Below, piece by piece: positions 24,528 to 33,727 of a DNA stretch of 55,510 nt. The position numbers and the translations under genes are program-made. Source of the DNA: Planctomycetes bacterium UBA2386 (GTDB taxonomy: Bacteria; Planctomycetota; UBA1135; UBA2386); the NCBI GenBank assembly GCA_002343845.1, contig DDSQ01000186.1:26917-82426 (forward strand). Direction: 5' to 3'. Positions within the stretch are counted from its first letter, which is position 1; the number at the start of each line of letters is the position of its first letter. The notes under the pieces are model-generated. The model did not search any database. It was not told where the DNA came from and saw only the letters and a program-made list of their open reading frames with translations.

Positions 24528-25154
24528 TCACCCTGGCAGACCGAGCCCGGCGACGACGATGCGACCGCAGTGCGCGGGCCCCGCACCCACGGTCATCCCG
24601 CGCTTCCTCGCGACGAAGGTCACCGTGACGTCGGCGCGCACCGCCGCTCCGAGCACTTCGCCCGTGTCGCCGTGCAGGCCCGACGGGATGTCCACCGCGA
24701 GCTTCTTGCCGCGCGTCGCGTCGCACGCCGCGACCCATGCGCGGGCGTCGCCGTGCAGCGGCCGATCGAGGCCGGTTCCGAACAGCGCGTCGATCCACAC
24801 CGCGCCCGGATGCGCCGCCGCCGACGGCAGCGCCCCCAGAACGAGCCGCGCGCCCGCCGCACGCAGGATGCGCGCCTGCAGCGCCGCGTCGGGCGACTTC
24901 GTCGGATCGGGCTCGCCGAGCAGATGGATCGCGCAGCGGTGCACGCCGAGATGGCGCGCCGCCGCGAGCCCGTCGCCGCCGTTGTTGCCAGGCCCGGCGA
25001 GCACCACGAATCGGTCGCCGAGTCTCCGCGCGACCTCGGCAACGGAGCGCGCCGCGTTCTCCATCAGCAGCAGCGTCGGCATGCCGAGGCGCTGCACCGC
25101 GTCGGCGTCGATCGCCCGCGCCTCGGCGACGGACAGCACGCGTTCGCGCGTCAC
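24528..25154 (-). CDS. nnrE: NAD(P)H-hydrate epimerase (YjeF N-domain)
   Basis: A 208-residue stand-alone epimerase domain that interconverts R and S forms of hydrated NAD(P)H in nucleotide repair. The family motifs are present: SVAEARAID, the helix MPTLLLMENAARSVAEV, the glycine loop VLAGPGNNGGDGLAAARHL, WIDALFGTGLDRPL and AVDIPSGLHGDTGEVLG. The C-terminal ADP/ATP-dependent dehydratase (NnrD) found fused in many bacteria is absent, so that partner must be elsewhere. GTG start at 25154 overlaps the recG stop (GTGA). Confidence 0.9.
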   Translation of the reverse strand: MTRERVLSVAEARAIDADAVQRLGMPTLLLMENAARSVAEVARRLGDRFVVLAGPGNNGGDGLAAARHLGVHRCAIHLLGEPDPTKSPDAALQARILRAAGARLVLGALPSAAAHPGAVWIDALFGTGLDRPLHGDARAWVAACDATRGKKLAVDIPSGLHGDTGEVLGAAVRADVTVTFVARKRGMTVGAGPAHCGRIVVAGLGLPG

Positions 25155-27097
25155 GGCGTGCGCTCCGTGCCGACCGCCTTGCGCACGCGCAGCAGCAGGT
25201 CGAGGTCGTCGATCGGGTCGAGCGCGCGTAGGTCCGCGAAGCCGCTCTGCGCCTCGCCGAGCAGTTCGCCGCTGCCGCGCAGCGCGAGGTCGACCTCGGC
25301 CAGCTCGAAGCCGTCGGTCGTGCTGCAGACCGCGGCGACACGTTCGGTGCGCGGCCCGCACAGCAGCGCGATGCCGCGCCGGGCGCCGCGGCCGACGCGC
25401 CCGCGCAGCTGATGCAGAGTCGCGATGCCGAAACGATCGGCGGCGGCGATTACGATCAGCGTCGCCGCCGGAACGTCGACGCCGACCTCGAGCACGGTGG
25501 TGCCGACGAGCACGTCGAGCGCGCCGTCGCGGAACGCCGCCAGCACCTGCTGCCGCTGACCCGCCGGCAGCCGCCCGTGCACGAGCCCACACCGGAAACG
25601 CTGCTGCAGGGTCGCATGCATGCGCAGCACCCCGCCCTTCTCGCCGTCCTCGCCGACGGCAGGGCAGACCACGAACACCCGGCCGCGCCGGCGCACCGCC
25701 CGCGCGATCGACCGCACAGCGCGCGACCAGCGATCGGTCGCGAGCCAATACGCGCGCACCGGGCGACGGCCCGGCGGCCGCTCGGCGAGCACGACGACGT
25801 CGAGATCGCCGAACATCGCCAGCGCCAACGTGCGCGGGATCGGCGTCGCCGTCATCACCAGCACGTGCGGGTTATCGCCTTGGTGCACGAGCGCCATGCG
25901 CTGGGCCACGCCGAAGCGGTGCTGCTCGTCGACGATCACCAGCGACAGGCCCGGCAGCGCGAACTCGCCGGTCAGCAGCGCGTGCGTGCCGAAGACGAGG
26001 CACGGGCCCGTGCCCGCTGCCGGCTCGGCGCGGTTGGCGGCCGTGTGCAGCGCAACCACGACGCCGCTGCCGTGCAGCCAGCGCGCGACCGTCGCGTGGT
26101 GCTGCTCGGCTAGCAGTTCGGTCGGCGCCAGGAACGCGACCGTGCCGCCGCGCGCCAACACCGCCAGCGCCGCGCCGATCGCGACGGCGGTCTTGCCGGT
26201 GCCGACGTCGCCCTGCAGCAGTACCCCCATCGCCGCCGGACCGGCGAGGCGCTGCCACAAGGCCGCGAGCGCGCGTTCCTGGTCGCCGGTCAGGATCAAC
26301 GGGATCCGCGCGCGGATGCGCGTCGCGAGCGCTTCGTCGACGGCGAACGTACGCGCCGGCCGCGCGGCGCGCGCCGCGCGCGCCCGCTCGACCGCGGTGA
26401 ACAACGCCAGGGCTTCGCGCACCGCGAAGTGGACGCGCGCTGCCTCGTGCGCCGCCAGGTCGCGCGGCCGATGCATCGCCAGCAGCAGGCCAGGGGCGTC
26501 CTGCGCGAACTCCGCCAGCGCCGCCGGCAGCGGCGGCAGCAGCACACGCCCCCAGTCGATCGCCGCCAGCGCGTGCGCGAGCCACTGCTGCAGGCGAGCG
26601 CCACCGATGCCCGGGATCTCGGCGTAACGCAACTGCACGTCGCCGACCGGTTCGCTCGCCAGCGGCAGGATGCGCGGCTGCTGCAGCAGGAAGCGCCGGC
26701 CTTTCTGCACGAGCACGCCTTCGACGATGCGACCTTCGCCCGGCGCGTAGTTCTTCTTCAGCCACGGCTGGTTGAAGAACGCGGCCTCGAAGCGGCTGCC
26801 GTCGGCCGTCGCGAAGACCACGGTGACCATCGAGCGACGCCCCGGCAGCCACGCGCTGCGCACGCCGTCGACCACGCCGCGCATGCGCACCAGTTCGCCG
26901 ATCGCCGCATCCGTCGGCGCATCGAGGTCGCGCAGTGGACGACAGCGGCGCGGAAAGAACGACAGCAGATCGAACACCGTCGTGATGCCGACTGCGGCAA
27001 GCCGCGACGCCGACGTCGGGCCGATGCCGGGCACGGACGTCACCGGCGCATCCGGCGCGAGGATCGTCGTCGTGCCGATGCCACCGCGCGCTGCCAT
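25151..27097 (-). CDS. recG: ATP-dependent DNA helicase RecG
   Basis: A 648-residue superfamily 2 helicase that remodels stalled replication forks and branched DNA. The N-terminal wedge (OB-fold) domain is at about 30-150 (VPGIGPTSASRLAAVGI, FNQPWLKKNYAPGEGRIVEG); the helicase core has Walker A GDVGTGKTA, motif Ia LAPTELLAEQH, the box DEQHRFGVAQR, MTATPIPRTLA, and motifs V-VI VLEVGVDVPAATLIVI and HQLRGRVGRG. It is slightly shorter than the about 690 residues usual for the family. The frame stays open upstream to 27874, but that part is antisense to the UDP-sugar pyrophosphorylase gene, so the ATG at 27097 is used. Confidence 0.93.
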   Translation of the reverse strand: MAARGGIGTTTILAPDAPVTSVPGIGPTSASRLAAVGITTVFDLLSFFPRRCRPLRDLDAPTDAAIGELVRMRGVVDGVRSAWLPGRRSMVTVVFATADGSRFEAAFFNQPWLKKNYAPGEGRIVEGVLVQKGRRFLLQQPRILPLASEPVGDVQLRYAEIPGIGGARLQQWLAHALAAIDWGRVLLPPLPAALAEFAQDAPGLLLAMHRPRDLAAHEAARVHFAVREALALFTAVERARAARAARPARTFAVDEALATRIRARIPLILTGDQERALAALWQRLAGPAAMGVLLQGDVGTGKTAVAIGAALAVLARGGTVAFLAPTELLAEQHHATVARWLHGSGVVVALHTAANRAEPAAGTGPCLVFGTHALLTGEFALPGLSLVIVDEQHRFGVAQRMALVHQGDNPHVLVMTATPIPRTLALAMFGDLDVVVLAERPPGRRPVRAYWLATDRWSRAVRSIARAVRRRGRVFVVCPAVGEDGEKGGVLRMHATLQQRFRCGLVHGRLPAGQRQQVLAAFRDGALDVLVGTTVLEVGVDVPAATLIVIAAADRFGIATLHQLRGRVGRGARRGIALLCGPRTERVAAVCSTTDGFELAEVDLALRGSGELLGEAQSGFADLRALDPIDDLDLLLRVRKAVGTERTP

Positions 27098-27146
27098 GGC
27101 GCGATGGTGTAGCCCCCGTGCGCTCGCCAAGGAACGACCTCGCGGG

Positions 27147-27152
27147 TAGCTT
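27147..27152 (+). promoter_or_regulatory. -10 element of the UDP-sugar pyrophosphorylase gene
   Basis: TAGCTT lies 9 nt before the TTG start at 27162; a -35-like TCGCCA (27124-27129) is 17 nt further upstream. A leaderless or very short-leader mRNA is predicted. The in-frame TAG stop is part of this hexamer, which excludes any longer reading frame. Confidence 0.4.
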
Positions 27153-27161
27153 GCTTGCCGC

Positions 27162-28289
27162 TTGAACGGCCCATCCGCGCAACAACTCGCGTTCCTGCAA
27201 CGGTTCGGCTTCGACGAAGCGCTCCAGCAGCGCTGGCAGGCGGACGTCGCGGCGGGGCGCTTGGCGAAGTCGACCAACGCCATCACCGGCGACCTGCTCG
27301 CGCCGCCGGCCGCCGACCTGAAGAAGCTGCCCGGCAGTTCGACCAAGGCCGCGCGCGAGTTCGAAAAGCTCGGGCGCGAAGCGATCGCCAAGGGCCAACT
27401 CGGCGTCGTCGTGCTGAACGGCGGCATGGCGACGCGCTTTGGCGGCGTCGTCAAGGGCATCGTGCCCGTGCTCGGCAAGGAGCGGTCGTTCCTCGGACTG
27501 CTGTTCGAGGACATCCTGCGCGCCGAACGGGAGAACAAGGGCAAGGTGCCGGTGTTCTTGATGAACAGCTTCGCAACCGACGAGGCGACCCGCGCCCACT
27601 TCGCCGAACACGCCAACTTCGGTGCCGACCCGTCGCGCATCGAGCACTTCACGCAGTTCATCGCCCTGCGCATGACCAAGAAGGGCGAACTGTTCCGCAC
27701 GGCGAACGGCGAACTGTCGCCGTACGGACCCGGCCACGGCGACTTCCCGGGCGCGTTCCGCAAGTGCGGGGCGCTGCAGCGGTTCCTCGCCGGCGGCGGC
27801 AAGTACCTGCTGGTGCGCAACGTCGACAACCTCGGCGCCCGCGTCGATCCGGTGCTGCTCGGCCACCACATCAAGAGTGGTTGCGAAGCGACCTGCGAGC
27901 TGGCGCCGAAGTGGCCCGAGGACGTCGGCGGCTCGCCGTTCTCCTACCTCGGCAAGACGCAGCTGATCGAGCAGATCCGCTTCCCCGACGGCTTCGACCC
28001 GAGCATCGTCGACGTCTTCAACACGAACACGTTCACGTTCAGCGCCGAGGCCCTCGACCGCGACTTCGACCTCGGCTGGTACTACGTCGAGAAGACCGTC
28101 GAGGAGAAGAAGGCGGTGCAGGTCGAACACCTGATCGGCGAACTGACCGCGCACCTGCCGACGAGCTTCCTGCGCATTCCGCGCAGCGGCAAACGCACGC
28201 GCTTCCTGCCGATCAAGGCGCCCGCGGATCTGCAGGCCGCGCACGACGAGATCGCCGAGATGTACGAGCCGCTCGACGGCGCGGCCTAA
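27162..28289 (+). CDS. UTP-glucose-1-phosphate / UDP-sugar pyrophosphorylase
   Basis: A 375-residue UDPGP-family nucleotidyltransferase that couples UTP and a sugar-1-phosphate to give UDP-sugar plus pyrophosphate. The nucleotide loop is VLNGGMATRFGG (a G-G-x-x-T-R-x-G signature, about 85-96), with downstream EPKW-like CELAPKWPEDVGGSPF, QLIEQIRFP and NTNTFTF motifs and a Lys-rich KRTRFLPIKAPADL end. The enzyme is of the eukaryotic-like (type 1) class rather than bacterial GalU. An in-frame TAG at 27147 leaves the TTG at 27162 as the first possible start. It ends in a four-base overlap with the convergent pseudouridine synthase. Confidence 0.85.
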   Translation: MNGPSAQQLAFLQRFGFDEALQQRWQADVAAGRLAKSTNAITGDLLAPPAADLKKLPGSSTKAAREFEKLGREAIAKGQLGVVVLNGGMATRFGGVVKGIVPVLGKERSFLGLLFEDILRAERENKGKVPVFLMNSFATDEATRAHFAEHANFGADPSRIEHFTQFIALRMTKKGELFRTANGELSPYGPGHGDFPGAFRKCGALQRFLAGGGKYLLVRNVDNLGARVDPVLLGHHIKSGCEATCELAPKWPEDVGGSPFSYLGKTQLIEQIRFPDGFDPSIVDVFNTNTFTFSAEALDRDFDLGWYYVEKTVEEKKAVQVEHLIGELTAHLPTSFLRIPRSGKRTRFLPIKAPADLQAAHDEIAEMYEPLDGAA

Positions 28290-29134
28290 CGAAGGGCCGC
28301 CGCGAACGCCGCGGGCGTCGGCGCGTGCAGCACCAGACGCCGGCCGTCGCGCGGGTGCGGCAGCACGAGTTCCCGCGCATGCAGGAACAGCCGGCGATCG
28401 CGCGTGCCGTACCGATCGTCGCCGACGACGGGACAACCGAGCCACGCCAGGTGCGCGCGGATCTGGTGTTTGCGCCCGGTGTCGATCGCGACCTCGAGCG
28501 CGCTGCGCAGGCGACCCGTCGCCAGCGTGCGGTAGCGCGTGCGCGCAGGTCGGGCGTCGGGATGCGCACCGACGTGCACGCGCAGGTTGCGGTCCTCGCG
28601 CAGCGGCTGCTCGATGACGCCTTCGGGCGGCTCCGGGTGGCCTTCGACGATCGCGTCGTAGGTCTTGGTCGCGTCGTCCCACGCAGCCTGCACGGCGTCG
28701 CGCGCGGCGAGGGTACGCGCGAACAGCAGCACGCCGGAGGTCTCGCGGTCGATGCGGTGCGCGGGCCAGAGATCGCCGCGACTCGTGCGGCCGAGCCACA
28801 CGCGCAGCAGGGCCAGCGCCGTGCGTTGCCGTTCGTCGTCGCTGGCGACCGACAGCAGCCCCGACGGCTTGTCGATCGCGCAGAGATCGTCGTCGCAGTG
28901 CAGGATCGGGAACGGCGGTGCTGCGGCGGCATGCGCGCCAGCACCCGCGGGCTGGATCCGGATCTCGTCGCCGGCAGCAACCGGCTGGTCGGCACGCACC
29001 ACGGGCACGCCGTTCAGCAGCACGCAGCCGGCCCGCAGACGTTCGCGCAGCGTGTTGCGCCCCCACGTCGGCAGCGCCGCGATGAGCGTCTGCAGCAGCG
29101 GGCCGGGAGTCGCGGCGAGGACACGATCACTCAT
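28286..29134 (-). CDS. RluA-family pseudouridine synthase
   Basis: A 282-residue enzyme with an N-terminal S4 RNA-binding domain (RNTLRERLRAGCVLLNGVPV ... PVAAGDEIRI, about 25-65) and a catalytic domain with HRIDRETSGVLLFA, whose Asp is the nucleophile, plus the IDKPSGLLSV and ALEVAIDTGRKHQIRAHLAWLG motifs of the RluA group. It isomerises uridine in rRNA or tRNA; the target site is not deducible. The ATG at 29134 follows the S41 protease gene by 11 nt, with a TAGTCT -10 candidate overlapping that gene's stop. Confidence 0.88.
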   Translation of the reverse strand: MSDRVLAATPGPLLQTLIAALPTWGRNTLRERLRAGCVLLNGVPVVRADQPVAAGDEIRIQPAGAGAHAAAAPPFPILHCDDDLCAIDKPSGLLSVASDDERQRTALALLRVWLGRTSRGDLWPAHRIDRETSGVLLFARTLAARDAVQAAWDDATKTYDAIVEGHPEPPEGVIEQPLREDRNLRVHVGAHPDARPARTRYRTLATGRLRSALEVAIDTGRKHQIRAHLAWLGCPVVGDDRYGTRDRRLFLHARELVLPHPRDGRRLVLHAPTPAAFAAALR

Positions 29135-29142
29135 CGCCGCGC

Positions 29143-29148
29143 AGACTA
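29143..29148 (-). promoter_or_regulatory. -10 element overlapping the S41 protease stop codon
   Basis: TAGTCT on the minus strand is 8 nt before the pseudouridine synthase ATG at 29134. Its TAG is the stop codon of the upstream gene. An internal leaderless promoter is possible. Confidence 0.3.
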
Positions 29149-30936
29149 CCGCAGCAACGCCACCGCCCGCGCGAGCACGGTGTCGCCCGCGCCGATCAGG
29201 TCGCCGGGAGCGGTCGGCTGCTCCACGTCCGGCGCCACGCCGTTGCCCTCGAACAACACGCCGTCGGGCCGGAACGACGCCATCGTCGACAGCTGCAACC
29301 GCAGGCCGCTCGCCGGCAGCACGTGCCCACGCGCGCGCCCGCTGCCGCCGCTGGTCGCTTCGCCGACCAGGGTGACGTTTGGCAAGGCGCCGAGGGCCGC
29401 CGCGAACACGTCGGTCGCCGAGAAGCAGGCGCGGTCGATCAGCACCACGACCTTCTTGTCGTAGACGAACGCGTTGGCGTTGTCGGTGCGGTCGAGCACT
29501 AGGAAGTGCCACGGCGAGAACTTGCCCGCCGGCAGCTTCCACGACGGCTTCCAGGTGCGGGCGAACGTGCGGATCGCGGCGCGTTGCTCGTCGCTCCAGC
29601 CGGACCAGTCGAGCGGGTAGAGGCCGCGGTCGGCGAGCGCATCGGGCGCCGCGGCCTGCCCGCGATCGAGCAACACCGCGGCGACGTTGCCGACCACCGG
29701 CGCGCCCTTCGCCGGCAGGAAGTACGGCGCCAGGGTGCGCAGCGCGTCGCGGGTCCCGCCGCCGTTACCGCGCACGTCGATCACGAGTCCCTTGGTGTCG
29801 CGGAACGACTGCATCGCGGCGTCGAGTCCGGCGAGGAACGCCTTGTCGTCCTGCATCGAGTCGATGCGCAGGTAGCCGAGGTCGCCGTCCAGGCGCCGGG
29901 TCGACGTGTTCGGCCAGGCGCCGTAGGTCGGGCGTGACCGCACGAGGTCGAGCGTGATCTCGCGCGCACCGCCGGGCCCACGCACCGTGATCGCCACGCT
30001 GCGCTGCGCGCGCAGGCCGAGGTCGGCGCGCAGCGTCACGACATCCCGCAGGCCTCGTTCGGCCTCGCGCGCCTGCATCGCCGCACTGCCCTGCGTGCCG
30101 CGGGCCCGCGCGGCGTCGAGCCACCGGGCGAGCGGCACGCCGTCGATCGCGACCAGGAACGGCCGGTCGGCATCGACGAAGGCGCGGCGGTCGGGCTGGA
30201 ACACGACGTGGCCGCCTTCGGCTTCCTGGACGAGGAACGGCGCGAAGGCGTCGGGGCGCGGCGCGCCGCCATCGACGCGTGAGTGGCCGTCGCCAAACGC
30301 CCGCAGCACACGATCGACGACGCGCGTGAAGTCGGCGGTGGACACCGCCCCCGCACCGAGTTCCTTCGCCGCATCCCGCAGCAACGCGTCGAGATCGACG
30401 CGCCGGAGTTCGCGGTAGGCGAACTGCCGGTCGAGCAGAGAACGCAGCGCCGCCAGATCGTCGCGCACGTTCTCCGCCGTCAACGTCGCCTTCGCCGCAC
30501 GCGGCTCGGGCAACTCGGCGGGGCGCTGCGCGCCGCGGTTCGCCGCGCGCAGGCGTTCGCGGTTCTCCTTGGTCATCGGCACGGCCGGCAGTTCGCGGCG
30601 TTCGCCCGTCGCCAGGTCCTGCACGACGAGATCGACGGCCTCCCCGACCTTCACCCCCATCGCCGCGAGCAGCGCTGGCAGGTCTTCGTTCATGCGTCGC
30701 CAGGCGCGGTCGCCGCACAGCCGGATGGCCTCGCGCTGCAGCGTCGGGGTGTCGACGCCCGCGATCGACTGCAGCGACCACCAGGTGTCGTCGGCGATCT
30801 GCACCTCGATGCCGGCGGCAACTTCGCGCATGCCGCGGAACGGCGAGATCGCGGGGCCTTGGCGATCGATGTCCTGGGCCGGCATCGCCATCGCGACGGC
30901 GAGGCAGAGCAGAACGAGTCGGACGACGTTCTTCAT
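29146..30936 (-). CDS. Exported S41-family serine protease
   Basis: A 596-residue protein with a signal peptide (MKNVVRLVLLCLAVAMAMPAQ). A mixed N-terminal region with a His in AFGDGHSR (H218) is followed by a PDZ-like strand set (LVAIDGVPLARWLD) and the S41 core (YLRIDSM, KGLVIDVRGNGGG, catalytic S506 in ACFSATDVFAAAL, GEATSGGSGRARG). The Lys of CtpA-type enzymes is replaced, and the DGH motif indicates the tricorn-like subgroup using His. It is the last gene of the GntR/ABC operon; its ATG overlaps the permease stop. A role in processing or clearing envelope proteins is plausible, not shown. Confidence 0.83.
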   Translation of the reverse strand: MKNVVRLVLLCLAVAMAMPAQDIDRQGPAISPFRGMREVAAGIEVQIADDTWWSLQSIAGVDTPTLQREAIRLCGDRAWRRMNEDLPALLAAMGVKVGEAVDLVVQDLATGERRELPAVPMTKENRERLRAANRGAQRPAELPEPRAAKATLTAENVRDDLAALRSLLDRQFAYRELRRVDLDALLRDAAKELGAGAVSTADFTRVVDRVLRAFGDGHSRVDGGAPRPDAFAPFLVQEAEGGHVVFQPDRRAFVDADRPFLVAIDGVPLARWLDAARARGTQGSAAMQAREAERGLRDVVTLRADLGLRAQRSVAITVRGPGGAREITLDLVRSRPTYGAWPNTSTRRLDGDLGYLRIDSMQDDKAFLAGLDAAMQSFRDTKGLVIDVRGNGGGTRDALRTLAPYFLPAKGAPVVGNVAAVLLDRGQAAAPDALADRGLYPLDWSGWSDEQRAAIRTFARTWKPSWKLPAGKFSPWHFLVLDRTDNANAFVYDKKVVVLIDRACFSATDVFAAALGALPNVTLVGEATSGGSGRARGHVLPASGLRLQLSTMASFRPDGVLFEGNGVAPDVEQPTAPGDLIGAGDTVLARAVALLR

Positions 30937-32792
30937 GGCAGGACTTGCTGGCCGACGGGGTGGCTGGAGATGCGCGGTACTCGCGGCAGCGGCAGTGGGT
31001 GCTTCGCCCACGCGCGCGGACGTTCGGCCCACCAACTGACGAGCGCCGCGAACGGACCGAGCAGCAGCGTCGCCGCGACCCAGAACCGCCGGGCCGGCGC
31101 GTCGGCGCCGAGTCGCTGCAGTCGGTTTCGCACCGACCATGCGCAGCCGACCGCGAGGCCGAGCGTCGTCAGCAGCAGCCACGGCCGTCGCCAGTTGGCG
31201 ACCAGCGGATCGAGGAGCACCGGCCAGCGATCGCGCACCGGCTGCGCCGCGGCGATCGCCTGCAGCACCGGCGGCCGCACCGACGACAGCAGCCAGGCGA
31301 CCGACGCGTGCCATCGTTCCGCGAGCGTGCGCGGCGTGAACTCGTGCGACCAGGCTGCGAGCGTGCCGTCGCCGGCGAACTCGGCGCGCCACGACAGCAG
31401 GTCGTAGTCCTGCACGCGCACCTCGGGCAGCTTGTCGTTCGACGACTCCGTCGTGCGCGCGGACCTGGGTTCGCCGATGCGGATCAACTGTCCGCCGCGC
31501 AGGGCGTACACCCCGCGGGCGCCCTCGACCACGGCCTCGCGCTGCTCGTCGGTAGCCGCGTCGTCCCACTCGAACTCGACGACCCGGTCGCCGTCGGGAA
31601 GCGCCGTAGCCACGAAGTGCCCCTCGGACGCGTCGTACCGCCACAAGTCGCTGCCCAGCGGTTCGGCGATCACGGTCTGCGACTCACCGCGGGGGCCGAG
31701 CCCGCCGACCCTGGAGCCCGGGGCGAACGGGGCCTGCTCCGGGCCTTTGCCGACGCGACGGAACCGCGAACGTTCGACGACGAACGCGACGCCGTCGCCA
31801 CCGAGCGTGATGCCGCCCTGCGTATGCGCCCAACGCCCGAACCGGGGCGCCTCGACGCGCACGGACTGCGGTCCGCCCAACGGCACCGGGTGGCGCATTT
31901 CCGTCGTGTCGCGGCGTCCGAGGGTGATGTCGAGCGGGCGATGTTCGGCATCGACCAGGTGCACCACGCCATCGACCGAGTCGCGCGCTTGCAGCGCTAC
32001 GCGCCCCGCATGCACGACCGGTTCCGGATACGCCCTGTGCAGCTTCCAGATCGCGTCGCCGAGCGCCTCGCGGTTGAACGCCGAGAACAACAGCGCAGCG
32101 AGCACGAGCAGCGGCGCCACGATCCCGACGCGCAGGCCACGCGGCAACGGCAGGTCCGGATCGCGCGTCCAGCAGGAGGCCCGCGCGCCGACCGCGAACA
32201 GCAGCACGCCGGCCACGACGTTCGCCCCCGCGAACCACGTGCAGTCGTGGTTGCGCTGTGCGTCGGCCGCGATCCACCACGCCATGGTGCACACCACCAC
32301 GACGGCGACGCCGGCGTTCAGCAGCCGCGCCCACCACGCGAACGGCAACGAGCCGGCGGCGAAGCCGATCGCCGTCGCCGGCACCGCAGTCGTCATCGTC
32401 GCCCAGTGCGCCGGCACCTGCCGGAACCAGCCGAACTCGAACAAGCGGTCGCTGACCCAGAACGCGACCGTGCCGACCAGCGGCACCAGCACGAACCAGA
32501 CCGCCATCACCGTCGCACAGCCGTGGATGCGCGACCTCACGATCGCCCTGGTCGCGAGCGGCCGCTGCGCGAGGAACTCGCGCGTGCCGAGCGCCTCGTC
32601 GAAGCACGCGGCGACGGCGCCGAGCAGCACCCCGGCGCCCAGCGTCACGTAGTACAGCGCTTCGAACGCACCCGGCGAGGCGACGAAGGAGTAGAGGAAC
32701 GAGTGCTCGGTCAGCGAGCAGCCGAGCGCGGCGCTGCCCGCGCAGGCGAAGAACAACCACCAGACCGAGTCCTTGCCCAGCAACCGATTCAT
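30933..32792 (-). CDS. ABC transporter permease with large extracytoplasmic part
   Basis: A 619-residue membrane protein. About six helices lie in residues 10-245 (WWLFFACAGSAALGC, ALYYVTLGAGVLLGAVAAC, MAVWFVLVPLVGTVAFWV, AVVVVCTMAWWIA and others), then a helix at about 225-245, a soluble beta-rich section (about 265-480), and two final helices (PWLLLTTLGLAVGCAW, RFWVAATLLLGPFAALVSWW). This layout matches ABC-2-like permeases of GntR-regulated systems. The ATG overlaps the ATPase stop (ATGA). Substrate unknown. Confidence 0.75.
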   Translation of the reverse strand: MNRLLGKDSVWWLFFACAGSAALGCSLTEHSFLYSFVASPGAFEALYYVTLGAGVLLGAVAACFDEALGTREFLAQRPLATRAIVRSRIHGCATVMAVWFVLVPLVGTVAFWVSDRLFEFGWFRQVPAHWATMTTAVPATAIGFAAGSLPFAWWARLLNAGVAVVVVCTMAWWIAADAQRNHDCTWFAGANVVAGVLLFAVGARASCWTRDPDLPLPRGLRVGIVAPLLVLAALLFSAFNREALGDAIWKLHRAYPEPVVHAGRVALQARDSVDGVVHLVDAEHRPLDITLGRRDTTEMRHPVPLGGPQSVRVEAPRFGRWAHTQGGITLGGDGVAFVVERSRFRRVGKGPEQAPFAPGSRVGGLGPRGESQTVIAEPLGSDLWRYDASEGHFVATALPDGDRVVEFEWDDAATDEQREAVVEGARGVYALRGGQLIRIGEPRSARTTESSNDKLPEVRVQDYDLLSWRAEFAGDGTLAAWSHEFTPRTLAERWHASVAWLLSSVRPPVLQAIAAAQPVRDRWPVLLDPLVANWRRPWLLLTTLGLAVGCAWSVRNRLQRLGADAPARRFWVAATLLLGPFAALVSWWAERPRAWAKHPLPLPRVPRISSHPVGQQVLP

Positions 32793-33727
32793 CGCCCACC
32801 TCCGGCGGGAGCAGCCAACGCGTCGAGCGGCTCGCGCAGGATGCCCGGTCGCTCCGGTCCGGCGAGGTCGAGGAACAGCTCCTCGAGGCTCGGCGGCACC
32901 GGTGGCGTCAGTTCGCCGGTCGCCCGCAGCTGCGCGAACAGTTCCGGCGGCGCATCGAGCAGCGTGAGGTCGTGGCCGTCGCGACGCGGCGCCGTTCGCA
33001 GCACGTGCGGCCCGCTCGGCGGCGATGAGCCGGCCCGCGGCGACCAGGCGCAGCGCAGCACGCGGCGCTTCACGTCGTCGAGCGTGGCGTCGACCAGCAA
33101 CGCGCCGTCGTGCAGGATGCCGACGCGGTCGGCGATGCGTTCGACGTCGTGCAGGAAGTGCGAACTCAGCAGCACCGCGCAACCGGTGTCGGCCAGCAGG
33201 TCGATCAGCGCGTCGAGCAGTTCGCGCCGCATCACGGCATCGAGGCCGAGTGCTGGGTCGTCGCAGACGAGAAGTTCGGGGTTGCTCGCCACCGCGAGCA
33301 CCAGGCTGAGTTGCGCGCGCTGCCCTCGCGACAACCGGGGGATGCGCCGGTCGGCCGGCAGGCCGCAGCGCTGCAACGCCTGGTCGGCGAACGCACGCCG
33401 GAACGACGGCCGCGTGCCGGCCTCGAACTCCACGGCGTCGCCGACGGTCATCGTCGGGTAGAGGCGGTGGTCTTCGCCGACGTAGCCGATGCGGCCGCGC
33501 ACCGCCGGCGGCAGCGCGGTGCAATCGTGGCCGAGCACCGTGGCCCGACCCGCATGCGGCTGCAGGAAGCCGAGCAGGATGCGCAGCGCCGTGGTCTTGC
33601 CGGCCCCGTTGCGCCCGAGCAGCGCGTAGACCTGGCCAGGCTCGACGCGGAACGACAGCCCCTGAAGGACGGGCTGCGTGCCAAACCAACGGGCGACGCC
33701 CGCGAACTCCACCACCGGTGCACTCAT
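32789..33727 (-). CDS. ABC transporter ATP-binding protein
   Basis: A 312-residue ATPase. Walker A is GRNGAGKTT (about 38-46), the Q-loop region VGEDHRLYPTM, signature LSRGQRAQLSLV (a variant of LSGGQ), Walker B ELLVCDDPALGLD, and the switch His in LLSSHFLHDVERIA. The catalytic Glu position after Walker B is D-P, so hydrolysis may be altered. The C-terminal about 90 residues (RCAWSPRAGSSPPSG to the end) form an extra regulatory tail. Start at 33727 overlaps the GntR stop (ATGA). It energises the permease encoded next. Confidence 0.88.
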   Translation of the reverse strand: MSAPVVEFAGVARWFGTQPVLQGLSFRVEPGQVYALLGRNGAGKTTALRILLGFLQPHAGRATVLGHDCTALPPAVRGRIGYVGEDHRLYPTMTVGDAVEFEAGTRPSFRRAFADQALQRCGLPADRRIPRLSRGQRAQLSLVLAVASNPELLVCDDPALGLDAVMRRELLDALIDLLADTGCAVLLSSHFLHDVERIADRVGILHDGALLVDATLDDVKRRVLRCAWSPRAGSSPPSGPHVLRTAPRRDGHDLTLLDAPPELFAQLRATGELTPPVPPSLEELFLDLAGPERPGILREPLDALAAPAGGGR

